A DNA stretch of 64,000 bases from Clusia tigrina (Eukaryota; Arthropoda; Insecta; Diptera; Clusiidae): contig OV050030.1 of NCBI GenBank assembly GCA_920105625.2, forward strand, positions 410,517,034-410,581,033, in the 5' to 3' direction. The notes under the pieces were generated by a model. The model worked only from the letters and a program-made list of their open reading frames with translations. It was not told where the DNA came from and ran no database searches. Positions within the stretch are counted from its first letter, which is position 1, and each line of letters starts with the position of its first letter. Positions 49,088-61,377 of the stretch are shown in pieces. A program made the position numbers and the translations under genes.

Positions 49088-50295
49088 AAGGGTTTTCCAA
49101 TTAGAAGTGTTATTTTGGCATTCAAAGAAAAATGCCATTTTTGGAGATAAATGATCGGATGTTTATTTAAGAATAATAAGGAAGGTATGCCGTTAATAAT
49201 GAAAGACAACATCAGCCAAATGGCCACCACGACCACGCTTACAGGATCATAAACTTTTCATGAAATTTTCCATAACCAAATCGCAAACCTTGACCTTATC
49301 TTTCACGTGGCTCTAAAGGAAAAAGTCGCAAGGTGTTAAATCACAAGATCTCGGTGGCCAATTGTGATCACCTCTTCGAGAGATAACACGGTCCGGAAAC
49401 TTTTCCCGTAAAAGAGCTATGGTTTCGTTGCTTGTGTGGCACGTAGCACTGTCTTGTTGAAAGTAAACGTTGTCCAGATCAATACCATTCAACTGCGACC
49501 ATAAAAAATCATTAATCATCTCTCGATAGCGCAATCCAATCACCGTAACTGTTGATCTAACCTCATTTTCGAAAAAGAAAGGTCCAATGACCCCGCCGGA
49601 CCATAAACCGCACCAAACAGTCACACGTTGAGGATGGAGAGGCTTCTCAACAATAACTCTTGGGTTTTCCGAGCCCCAGATGCGATAATTTTGCTTGTTG
49701 AAGTAGCCACCGAGGTGGAAATGGGCCTCATCAGTCAAGATGATTTTTCGATGGAATTCCGGATCATTTTCATGCATTTCAAGGACCCAATCAGCAAAGA
49801 CACGACCTTGTTGATGATCGACCGGCTTGAGTTCTTGTGTTAAGACCCAAGTCTTTATGCAAAATACGGTGTAATGACGTTTGTGGAATGCCCAATTCCA
49901 AAGAACGACGAGGTCAAACCTGGGTTTTCTTTAACACTTTGGGCTACAGCAGCAATATTCTCAGTTGTTCTTGAGCGACGTGCACGGGTTTTATTCTTCA
50001 CATCACTAACTTGTCCCAACAGCTCCAATTTTTCCACCAATATCTGTATTGCGGTCCGACAAGGTGCTGCACAACGACCCAAAAATGCTTTAGTTTTGCG
50101 AACTGTGACTGCAAGATTTTCACCATTTTTGTAGTGAATTTTAATAATTTCATTGCGTTGTTGAAGCGTGTATCGTTCCATTTTTAGTAATGGTGTAGTT
50201 TCTACTTGTCAAATGTCAAAGAATAAAAGCTTCAAAAGTGACAGCTACCGAAATACCGGGTGCTTCAAAATGACACCTTTTGTTGGAAAACCCTT
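49088..50295 (-). mobile_element. Tc1/mariner element of the DD41D type, degraded
   Basis: This 1208-bp element is in minus orientation. The low-coordinate end AAGGGTTTTCCAATTAGAAG (49088 on) matches the reverse complement of the high-coordinate end, AAGGGTTTTCCAACAAAAGG. The match continues imperfectly for about 30 bp (GTGTTATTTTGGCA against GTGTCATTTTGAAGCA). The transposase relic lies inside. The 41-residue spacing of its last two catalytic Asp residues separates it from the neighbouring DD34D mariner. That spacing is, as far as I know, typical of the 'rosa' group known from tephritid flies. Confidence 0.85.
49190..50181 (-). pseudogene. DD41D transposase with multiple frameshifts and a stop
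   Basis: It starts at an ATG at 50181-50179. The first frame (to 49855) gives a helix-turn-helix region (MERYTLQQRNEIIKIHYKNG) and a linker with DVKNKTRARRSR. At least two frameshifts follow between about 49920 and 49790. The catalytic part resumes at 49777-49313: LTDEAHFHLGGYFNKQN (first Asp), VYFQQDSATCHTS (second Asp) and CDLTPCDFFL (third Asp, 41 residues on). A stop follows FFL where the family has Trp. Relic coding (SHVKDKV, then RGRGGHLADVVFH) extends to about 49190. All three catalytic Asp are still present, but the gene cannot make a full protein. Confidence 0.85.
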
Positions 50296-50297
50296 TA

Positions 50298-53200
50298 TAT
50301 GAGGAGTATTATGAGAACAGTTCCCATTCATTTATGTCGCCCATCTTTGGTTTGTTCGTCAAAAAGTAAAGGTTGAGTATAAATCATTAAGCTGTTCAAA
50401 ACGGCCTGAAGGTATTTTCCTGGGCAAGAGGCAATTAACTATAGATCCGCAAAGGCTGTATTAAATGATGCATTTGTCAGATTGATGTCTGGGCAAGTAA
50501 TCCTGCTTTATTCTACTTCGGACTTTTAATCCAAATATTCTTAATGCTATTTGCTTATTTTTCTAATTATAATTACATATCTACATACATCGATACTCCT
50601 ACGTATTTCATTGACAGTACGGTAGCCACTTTGACTTTGAAGTGCATTTATCCAAAACTGCAGGCATTGAGCCAGCCTCCTCATGTTACACACATCATGT
50701 TGCAGTCCATATGCATTGCACTTGGACTAAGCTGAGGGTCAACCATCGCTGGTAATTGGGCTCCGTTTAGTAGCAGTAATGCCTCTGCTTGGATTTCGAC
50801 TCACAGTAGAAATTGCTGTGTTGCTTAATTGTGGAATGGAATCTGTTTCAGTTTCGATTTAGGAGTACGTGCACTGCTGTGGTCACATGTCAATAAATTG
50901 AAATGCTGAATAATTTCATATTCAAAACATAATACTGGAGGATTACTGTTATATAAATAAATAATAACAATATGGTCATATCTACTATATAATGATATCT
51001 ACTAACCCATTGCTACGAGTAGGTATGCTCCTTTGGTGGACAAATGTGTTGTTTAATTTACGAAAAGTTATTCACTTTGTCAGAGAATTGTATCTGGGAC
51101 TCCAGTAACTATTTTGGTATTTCTAAAAATGATGTTCTGAAAATTTAAAAATCTATATCCACTTGTCTCAATTTGAGGCTAACTTTGTGAGCTTCGATAT
51201 AGTTGTCATACTAGTTTCGTTCACTGGATATCCACCACCATCCTTCAGACTACCGACGATATCAGGGCACCCCATCGAAATCGGTTTTTCCATCGAATCT
51301 AAATACAGGTCTTCAGGACACTGCGGTTCTCCAGCCATTCCTTCATCAGTTTATACTTATTTAGATTGGAGCGCGGAATTATGATGAAATATTACCAGAG
51401 TTTCATATATTTCACCAACTTCAAATAAAACATAGTCGACGGCAACCGTCTTATTATTCCTCCTACTGGCACCATATTGCTACAGGCTTTTAGTGGACTG
51501 TTTGTTCCTGAGATCTATGTGGAATTAACTCTTATATCTGAAACAAGGTTAGCTAATCAAATCAAAAAGGAAGATGAACTCCATCGTATCAATTTCTTTT
51601 CAGTCTATATAAGGCAATTTCCCGAATTCACTTGAATATCCCTATGCAGTTTAGCAACTGCATTTTAGACTACGGTGTTCGCAGCATATGTTCTTATGGC
51701 GGCTTCAGTTTATGTTTACTACTAGTTTTTGTGGATTTTATTACCGAGACATACCTGAATGTGATTGCTAACAGATTTATGTAGTTGTAGAAGACGATTG
51801 GGTAGCATCGAAAGAATCCTTACATCCTTCATAGCTTGTTCAACTTCTTACTACATTATTTGATGGTTCATATTTTTCGCAATGGTACAGTGTGGTAGAT
51901 GTGCTGTAGTAGCTATAAACCTAGTAGAGGAACCACATAATGTAGTGTGAAGTACTTTCCTGAGATACAATATTAACAATCATTTCTGCGATGGGTTCTA
52001 ATGTCATTGGTAGTTACACAGTTTACTTCAAATTGTGCTTAGATAACCCCAGTGGAAATATTTTGTTATTGTGGAACCCAATTTTTGCCCGAGCGAATGA
52101 GGAGTTCACTGAAAAATTATAACAACACCAGGTTAGTAGTCAAGAGGCACCGTTAGCAGCAGTCTGAGCATCGTTGTGTCATACACCAGGTCCAATAAAA
52201 TCTCAACCCTAATTACACTTTAGTTTCAGATATCGTTATGGATATTACAAATTGTATAGACTCGCTGAGCCTACTCAACGCACAGACTAGAACAAAATCG
52301 AGGTGGAGTATTGCCTATGCTGAGGTCTGGGCATGTTTATTGTTGATAGCATTCAATTGCTAAGTTTTGAGAGTGAAATTCGACTTCGTTTGATTCTAAT
52401 TTAACGAATTCACAATCTCTCCAACGACAAATACTCTAAATAATTCTCAATTCAACTTCATTCACGCTTGATTTCCAATTATAACATTTTTTGGCAGCCT
52501 TCCCCGCGGGTGCCTCACATTCACATTCCAATATTTTGTATAATATCGTTATCCAACCAAATATCGTCGCATTCCGGTATGGCATTTACAAATCTAATCA
52601 TTTGTCCCGTGTAAATTAATAAATTCTCATAAAACGTGTTCCCTGCATGTTCAGCATATTCGCAATAATTCCAGTCATGTGCTGCTATTGTGGCCACAAA
52701 AATCCCAACCAATTAACTGCGGAAGCGATAAGCAATCAATGAAAGGATTTTGCGAAATTCCAAACAACGCGCGGTGGTTGGGGAGTATGCAATGTGGGTC
52801 AATGATGTTGCCATGCATGTTCTGCCTCGGGTATCTCAAAGCATATAGATACGAGTAAAGGTATACGGGTTAATGTAGAGTGCCATGGGAACAGAGCAGT
52901 ACTCAAAGTTAACAAAAATACTTCAGTGTAGAGTGCTGCCATAAGCGTACTTCAAAGTATCTGCATAACTTTGAGCGAGTGACGGAAATTGTCTGCTGAA
53001 AGGATATCAAAGAGAATTTGATTAACGTACTTGTTTAGCGGTAAATCCTTCTTTTATCAATATAAATGGTTTGTAATATTTCGTCAAGATATTCATTTAG
53101 CGTTGTTATGCGGTCTCACGAAATTGATTCCAATTAATCACGAAATATTCCACAATCGGATTCTATGGAATTTCCACCTGAGTAAACTACCTGAAGTGCA

Positions 53201-55275
53201 TGGACTTTTATTTCTTATATCACAAGCAGTATTTTTGAACTCTGAATGGAATTTTACTTCTATTTGCCAGAAAAATAAGGTTTCCTAATTTGAATAGGGT
53301 TTAGTTCCAGTCTCAATGTGGAATATCTATTGAAATTTCTCGGACATTTTTCGAAAGATAGGTACTCATCTGTCGCCAATACTTTGTGGTTTCTTATATT
53401 TGGCCTGTCTCTCGAACTTTACTTATGTGCATTACATGGCAGTATCAAGGATGCTACCATCTTGAATCCTATAATATAGTCCTTTTGCTTTTTGATGTCA
53501 ATATGGGAGGAGATATTATCATATCATATCAATGACAAAGCAACTCCAATCTTCAGTATTACACTATAGTCGTTTAATTTTTTGATAGAACTATTGGAGG
53601 ATGTAGTTCGATATTTCAGAGCTGAATTATATGGATACTTTCTTGGGCTTTGATTGTTGCATGTAGAAAATATTGCATTGTCAAATATATAAGCTTCTAT
53701 TCGGACCTTTCTTCTCCTTTTCATGATTAGTACTGCTTTTTCAGTTCTGCTTCTCCAATAGCATCTGCGATATTTGAGTAATCGTATATATGAAATTTTC
53801 TTTATTTAAATATATTATTTTATAAATAATTTAAATTACTCACATTATTCCATAAATAGCAACTGGACTTGAATACAGAAAAAACTTGACTAAAGCAACA
53901 ACAGTATTTTTCCCCATGAATGAATTTACACTAAACCTTCTGTGAAATTTGAAGGAGGCATCGTAGTGAATCTTTGTCCCCCAAATATATTTCGCTTTTA
54001 CTTTAGATGATATCGCTAGTTTTAGCATACGGGGCAAACACTTGCACTAGCTCAGCTCATCGTCTTTGGGCGTTATTTATTTCCAGATTTATATTTCAGA
54101 CTTCAAAATCTCTCGGGAACTCTTTTAAGCACGTGTAGCCGACATGCTTCCGGTCGACTGTGTTCTTCCCGAGAAAATAGTTTCATACTCGATGATGCTG
54201 CAATAAACCTATTCGCGTTTATAGTCCATGTTGGGATTTTGCATGCTTTTCTAAAATTTCGCTTGAGCAAGTGTTGCGTTTGTTCCATATCACCGCCACA
54301 CCAACATTTTGCCATTAATTTGTAACAATTCAGAGGTCAGACGAGAGTTGCATGTAACCAGTGAAAGTGTTCCATTAAGCACCCAAGCTGCATTTGTGCT
54401 CGTGTTTTCCAATCAATTCTTTCGCGTTTGTTTTCTTTTTTCTAGCCATCGGCGTAGTTGTTTCATTACACGCTTCGCTGGGATATTTGATTAGAAAAGC
54501 AATTATCCGAATGCCGCTGCTACTGGAGCTAATGCTGAAAAGTAGGTTATGATTTCATTGAAGCCACGCTTTTTACTGAGCTTTGATTCTATTCTAATAT
54601 TTGCATTCTATTATAGGCAGCCGTGCATGCACATGCATACGAGTACTTTATGAAAGCTATTGCACAAGAATTATCCGCTGATTTTTTGGCTCTTTATGTG
54701 TACGTTTCGTGTGTTTGCATATGTGTTCATTAATTGCTCAAATACTCAAACTGATTGAAACTGAAATTCGTGTTTGATCGAATCAGTGGACATGAAAATT
54801 AATTTGCGACGATTTGCATAATATTTGGTGGAATTTATCGGTTCAAGTTGTAGAATACATGGGAGCAGAGGTATAGCTTAGTTGTATTCTTAAGTAAGCA
54901 AATTAAAATCCTCAGTGCAGTTGGTGATGCATGCTATTTGGAAGATGTAGAAAATTAAAGATAAAAAGGTAATAAAAATATCTCTAGATTCCAGTGTATA
55001 ATATTATACTTGAAGGTAGAAGTATCAGAAAAATATTAGAAATTTTGTATTATTATTTAATGAAAATCTGTTCAGGAATATTAAATTAAGTGTCACGAAG
55101 CAGATAATATATTACTTAGTAAACTTTCAAAATACAACGTGAGTGCTATGTTTGAAATACTAATACGTACAAGCTGCGTTCTACCTTCTCTTTGAGTCTC
55201 GAAAAATGTTACGTTGCTTATAGTTTCTGGGCAGATTTGCTTCTTTTTGGGATCACATTTCATAAGCTATCATAT
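50298..55275. other. Long non-coding stretch, no recognised gene
   Basis: About 5 kb in which I find no exon, RNA or clear transposon. The part at 51160-52350 is less AT-rich and could be a decayed element, but I could not match any protein motif in six frames. A 70-codon minus-strand frame at 54103-54315 (Cys/Lys/Arg-rich) is not recognised either. Confidence 0.45.
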
Positions 55276-55823
55276 TGTTACGAAATTGCCCTCTTGACAA
55301 TTTATTAAGTTACGAAATTACCCTCCTGACAATTTACTCTAACTCTCGGATTTTATACCACTGGATCGTGTAGTAATCAAACAATCGCTGGTTAAGTTAA
55401 AATAACTAACTTTATTTAATTATTGCGTTGTACACACTTAATATTAGGCTTAAAGTTTACTTCATTACAATTTGCACTTTATTTCACAATTCATTAATCA
55501 CTTTATTTAATAATGAATTTCATCACTTTACAAAATCACAATTACAAATACTTGTGGTTTTTATAGCTTCGAATGGTTGAGGTAGAAACTTCTACAATAG
55601 CGTAGAAGTTTCTGGATATTTCTAGAATCTTATGTACACCTCGCAGGAAGTTCCTATTTTCGCGAACATTCTTTACACCACTGTCTCTACAACGAAAGAA
55701 GCTTTTATTCGAATAGATCTTGTCTTGACTAATAAACACAGTGTGGTGCACTCATTCTCAAACTCCAGATGGCATCCTAAAAGTATGCAATCACGTTTCA
55801 ATATAATCAAAAGATTTCTAACA
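55276..55823 (-). mobile_element. Solo LTR (548 bp) of the heat-shock-element-carrying retrotransposon family
   Basis: Read on the minus strand it begins TGTTAGAAATC (55823 on) and ends ATTTCGTAACA (55276), the TG...CA form with TGTTA/TAACA inverted tips. It contains, in order, an HSE-like array, a TATA box TATAAAA (55565-55559) and AATAAA (55416-55411). It ends with a doubled motif built on AATTGTCAGGAGGGTAATTTCGTAAC-type sequence. It aligns along its length with the LTRs at 6894-7445 and 13555-14106. No internal gag/pol region adjoins it. I do not see a clear 4-6 bp target duplication. Confidence 0.75.
55559..55671 (-). promoter_or_regulatory. HSE-like array and TATA box of the solo LTR
   Basis: Alternating GAA/TTC units on an exact 5-bp pitch are seen. 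GAA 55605, TTC 55610, GAT 55615 (imperfect), TTC 55620 and GAA 55625 form a five-unit array. GAA 55585 and TTC 55590 form a further pair, and TTC 55659, GAA 55664 and TTC 55669 a three-unit array. On the minus strand they lie upstream of TATAAAA (55565-55559). The base sequence of the array differs from the copy at 7228-7309, yet the pentamer phasing and the place relative to TATA are kept. This points to selection on HSF binding. Confidence 0.65.
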
Positions 55824-56717
<894 letters not shown>

Positions 56718-56718
56718 C

Positions 56719-57262
56719 CTATGGCCCCGCGGGGGAGCAAAGGGCCGCATCAAGGTTCCTCCATTTCCCTCTGTCATGCGCCAACCTCTTCATTTCGCTC
56801 CAGGTTTTGTTGGTCCTGAATACGTCAGCTTCCAGCTTCCTCCTCCAGGTCAGTAATGGCCTGCCTGTGCGACGGCTGCTTTGAGGGTTCCAGTCGATTG
56901 CGCTGCGGGTGATGTCTTTGTGGTCTCTTCTTAACAAGTGCCCGAGCCAGTCCCATTTCCTTTTCAGGATTTCCAGGCGTATTGGTGTCTGGTTACAGCG
57001 ATTCCACAGGTCAGTATTTGAGATCGTATCGGGCCAGAAAATTCTTAATATTTTACGGAGACAACGATTGATGAAAATCTGCAGCGTTGGGAGGTCAGAG
57101 GCTGCAAGGTTCCAGGTTTCGCAACCGTACATAAGAGTGGACTTCACGTTGGAGTTAAATATTTTTATTTTTGTGCGCCGCGTGATGATCGTGGAGTTCA
57201 ACACAGCATTTGGAGCACCGAAAGCTTGCTTCGCTTTTTTTATACGTTTGAGTTCTATTTAT
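56719..57262 (-). pseudogene. 3' end of an RTE-like endonuclease/reverse-transcriptase ORF
   Basis: Uninterrupted minus-strand coding of about 180 codons from 57262 to a TAG at 56721-56719. Motifs are [76 protein letters not shown] and [19 protein letters not shown]. This is the typical C-terminal region of a widespread RTE/BovB-like LINE protein, ending in the ALCS motif. The 3' untranslated region is only a few bases, then a TA repeat, which is characteristic of that clade. It is 5'-truncated: a stop lies just upstream at about 57265. The lack of stops in 180 codons suggests a recent insertion. Confidence 0.85.
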
Positions 57263-60200
57263 AGTAAATATTATACGTAAAAAGTCTGGTTTGCTATATT
57301 TACAAAGCTGTTGTATTTGGAATAAACATTTTTTGAGTATTTGATATTTACTTACGCAGTTGCCAAATGGATTGAACACAATATAAAACATTTCTTAAAT
57401 ATTGTAAGGACTCCTATGATCACTTTTCAAAAGATACCAATAATAATAAGATGCGTAGATACTAGAAAAAAACACACAACAAATAATGAAGAACAAATAT
57501 ATAATGAGATTCACAATAAATACTTTTCTCTGTATTTCCTTCTCACTAATTATATGGTCACCTCTGTTTCTAAACATAAATAATAGAAGCAAAGATTGCG
57601 CAAAATGATGTGCAAAAATTGCAGCCTGGTTATAAAGCGGAATGTCGATCTAGCATTCTTGATTTCTAATTGTCTCTATCTATCTCTCTCTGTCTACATC
57701 TATCTTTTCTCAATTTCTCACACTATTGATATCTGATTCTTTCTATGGATCTATCTCTTTATCTCACTGTAATGCTACTATCCTTTCTTCAAATAACAAA
57801 TCAGCAGTGCCTTTACTTCGCTTTGCTGTGTCTATATTTCCTCCTCTTCATTCTATTTCACTCACAAGCGGACGAAGAATGATTCTATCCCTTTATTTTT
57901 CAAATCCCTCCTTTGGAATACTACTACTACATGACTAAGCCAAAAAGACAACTAATACTTTAGCAACCTACAACAAATGCATCATAATTATTAACCAAAC
58001 AGTGAACATAATCAGGTGTGTCTGTGACATTTCGACTAAATAACTCGAGCCACACTACCAACGATATGGTAAAAATCTTGTGTTTTAGGTAAATTCCCGC
58101 AATGTTCCAATTAATTTTGCTAACCCAGTGCGCTCGTATAACACAAGAAAGCAAAATAATTACAATCTTCTTGCACCCGAAGTATATAAGAGCATTAAGT
58201 GAAGTATTGCTGTGAGGGAACGTAAAGAATGCCCCTTAGACGACCTAAATTCCATATAAATAAAGTTAATGAATGCTGAAGATAAAACAGCTTCATGTCG
58301 TATTATGTAGCAAGATAATCAAATTAAAGAACAATTGCTGTATTATTAAGCAGCACCCTTCATCAGGCGAATCAGCACCAATGCAGCAAAGCACTGGAAG
58401 AGGTACTCATTAAAAATGCAATAACAACAAAATTTCTGTGAACTGTTAATTGACGACAGTCCTGAAGCACGCACCTAAAGGTATACAAGGAAATATGTAA
58501 ACACTGCAATTTGTGGTTTTATAAGCCATTAAACACACACACCCACACAGGTACTGACGCATGGCAGTTTATTACACCAAAGTTGTTGTTAATCATTGGT
58601 ATATATTTAAATGAAAGCATTATGGCATACAAACACACACACACACCCATACATACATACATTCCTATTAAAAGTTTCAGTTAGGAAAAGGGTGGGTTTA
58701 TAGCCGCCCCACCCATCGTTAATTGCCTGCAACAAGAGCCAATTTCAAGCGTCGTTTCAGGATTTATGAAAGCAGATTTACCAAAGATTTATGGACACTT
58801 CACCCCCATTTCCTCCAATAAAGCGAACGCTGCGGAAAATATGCCACGGCCTGCTGTACTCGTTCTCCTCACATAATTCAAATGAACTTCTTCAGTCGTG
58901 ACAGCTGAGCTGGTTCAGTTTATGTAACCCAAATACAGCAACAAAATATTAACGCAACAACTGCCTAATTGTATTAAAATAACAATAATGTAAGTATAAA
59001 AAGGAGGGAACAAAAAAATGTATATTTAATAATAAGGAAGGATAAAATGTAACGAGGGAAGCTCAGCTGTGCTGTTGGCGGCGACAGTTGGCCTGGAATC
59101 ATTAAAAAGTACTTCACATTTGGGTAACAATGTTACAGCAGAACGAAAGAGAGACGACGATAGAGAGAGTGTCGGTAGGAGAAGGAAGGTAGCAAGTAGC
59201 AGCAGAGAAAAGCGCAAGACTGAAGTGGCATGTTTAATGCTGCCGACTTTTAGGCGCTTTATTTATTCATTAAACTTAAAATTAGTCTTAATAAACGTTG
59301 ACATGCGGCAACATAATGACCGGATGGGATAATTAACCCTTTAACGAAGTGATAATGATTTGTATTCATTAAAGGGTTAATGTAATTTTCGGCTACAATA
59401 CGAACTTCTGTTAGAAGGTAATGACGTGGAAACATGATTAATTTTTAGTGCCCTTAGTGGCAATTGTGACAATAACGAGGACTGGGGAATGAAAGAGGAA
59501 CCCACCCCGCAAAGTAAACTCTTTTGAATTAATTTAAAAAATGTATTTAAAATTATCTGAATAATATTGATCCAGAAAACAGCACAGAAATTGTATTAAC
59601 AGCCCACAGAATCATTTAAAAAAAAACTCCGCTAGCATGGGGAAAGTCATTAAGACGGGGGATATCTCAAAGGAACTGACAAGTGAAATTCTTTGATTAT
59701 GACTTCATTTGCCTGTATGCTGGTTTTATTGTGCAAGTGTCTGTGAGTGAGTGTCCTTGTATGTGACCGCGTGTGTGTGTGGGTGGTGTGACAGCATATA
59801 TTTTATGTACGTCCATGCAAATGACAATATACAATGGCATCGTTGTGTGATCAAAAGTAAAATAAATTAAAAATAAAAATCTGAGCAACAAAGTGAAATG
59901 CTGCAAAATAAGAAAACCCAGTCGCCTACGAAGCACCCACTTACAATTTCACATACACGCCCACGAATACACCCACACGAACTTCTACATACACACACAC
60001 CCTTACAAAGTCCCCGGTTATTCATACAACTCTGCTGGTATAATGCATTTATATCACTGCATTTACTTTGTTGGCTGGTTGCGTTGTCTTGCTGCATACT
60101 TGCAGGCGCGGGCCATTGTTTGCACTCTGGTCCGGCAATGAAGTCATGTCACATTTTTCAACAGAATTAATTTAAGACTGGCCAATTTGAGGACAATAAA

Positions 60201-61186
60201 ACGAACGACAGCTCTTTGGACAATGCGAATAAGGTCTGCTTTACATTGTATGACGTTATTACACTTGTATGACGTCGTCTGCTGGGCATGACTTCAATTA
60301 AATTTTCAATTATGTTATTTGGTTTTATGGTCTTGAAATGCCTTTTGCAAATAATGCATATTCTAGTGACCAGAAGTGCAGGAAAGATGTGTCAACTGCG
60401 AAGTGAAAGAAAATTGGTTGGGGATTATTCGGACATGTACACTTCCTTTTTACAAATGTGATAACAGAAACCCTCGTCCTCATGCTTTGAAAACCATTTC
60501 AGCTTTAAGTTACTAATCACATTCTAATTAAATTACTTTTTTTTTATTCACATTCGAAAAGCAATTTAAAGGATTCATTTAATTGACATGAAGACGAGTC
60601 CTGTCGATATTGCTTTCTTGTTCAACATTCTGGCTGTAATTTAATAGCTGCTTGTGTAAACATTTCCTTGTTTTAAGAGTCCATCAACTTCTCTAATTAA
60701 TTTTTAGCTGTGTGTAATCGTTAATCTGTTTTGGAGTGCTGCTCCTTCCGTCTTACATGCAGGCGACTTAATGAGTTCGCTTGCCATTGTGTGGGTGTGC
60801 GCTCAAGTGTCTAGACATTAAAATCAATAACTGCAGTTCTCTTTTTATACCTACATGCGAATATTCCAAGCCAATGCTCCTTGTGGAAGAACCCTTTACA
60901 TAAGGATGCATTACGTGAAGAACTCAATGAGCAGGTTATTCAAGTGAGGAACGGCAGAAAGGTTTAAATGCTCGTATATCGTACTGCAAGCGAAAATTTT
61001 TAAGTCAAGAGCAAATAAGTGGTATTTCAGCGAACTACCTTTCTTTAGTGAATCAAGAACTCTCAGTAGTTATATTGCCATTATATATAGAATCGAGTTA
61101 TGAAATGTCATTAAAATTGGTCCTTGTATGGTTTTACTCGATTATTTAAACAATATTTATTAAAATAGAATCGCTATTTAAAATTC
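57263..61186. other. Non-coding DNA, no recognised gene
   Basis: Nearly 4 kb without a recognised exon. It holds simple repeats (CT-rich at about 57670-57720, AC at about 58620-58665, GT at about 59760-59785) and a 13-bp perfect inverted repeat at 59332-59381. Sections at about 58650-58900 look like unique, possibly conserved intron sequence. Confidence 0.5.
59332..59381. repeat. Perfect 13-bp inverted repeat (stem-loop), TTAACCC...GGGTTAA
   Basis: ATTAACCCTTTAA (59332-59344) is the exact reverse complement of TTAAAGGGTTAAT (59369-59381), with 24 bases between. The outer TTAACCC/GGGTTAA resembles the ends of piggyBac-type elements at TTAA targets, but 50 bp is too short for an element. It may be a hairpin, a terminal-repeat footprint, or chance. 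Confidence 0.7.
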
Positions 61187-61377
61187 ATTATTATTATTAT
61201 TACTTACACTATAATTAAGGTGTTGGAATAATGAGTACTAGCTACAGAGGCCTTCGACTCGAAGAGAAAAATATATTTTAGGATGAAGTATTTTGGAGAC
61301 CAAGTTCGTTGCAGGATTTGCACCTGCGGCCCTCGGGGTGCGAGTCCAGCAGGCTTACCATTAGACCAGAGGGCGGC
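61187..61377 (-). mobile_element. tRNA-derived SINE, copy C
   Basis: Minus-strand copy. The head reads GCCGCCCTCTGGTCTAATGG TAAGC with the A box at 61368-61354 and the B box GGTGCAAATCC at 61324-61314. The body follows with GGTCTCCAAAATACTTC and TCGAGTCGAAGGCCTCTGTA. The ACTCATTATTCCAACACCTT segment and an (AAT)n tail (61187-61200) come last. It matches copy A over the full length. The hexamer ATTCAT on both sides (61183-61188, 61382-61387) is only a weak target-duplication candidate. Confidence 0.85.

Larger units (their letters stand above)
49086..50297. repeat. TA target-site duplication of the DD41D element
   Basis: TA is present at 49086-49087 and 50296-50297, immediately outside the inverted ends. 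Confidence 0.7.

Noticed and set aside
49628..50134. Plus-strand frames opposite the DD41D transposase
   Set aside because: They are shadows of the minus-strand transposase relic.
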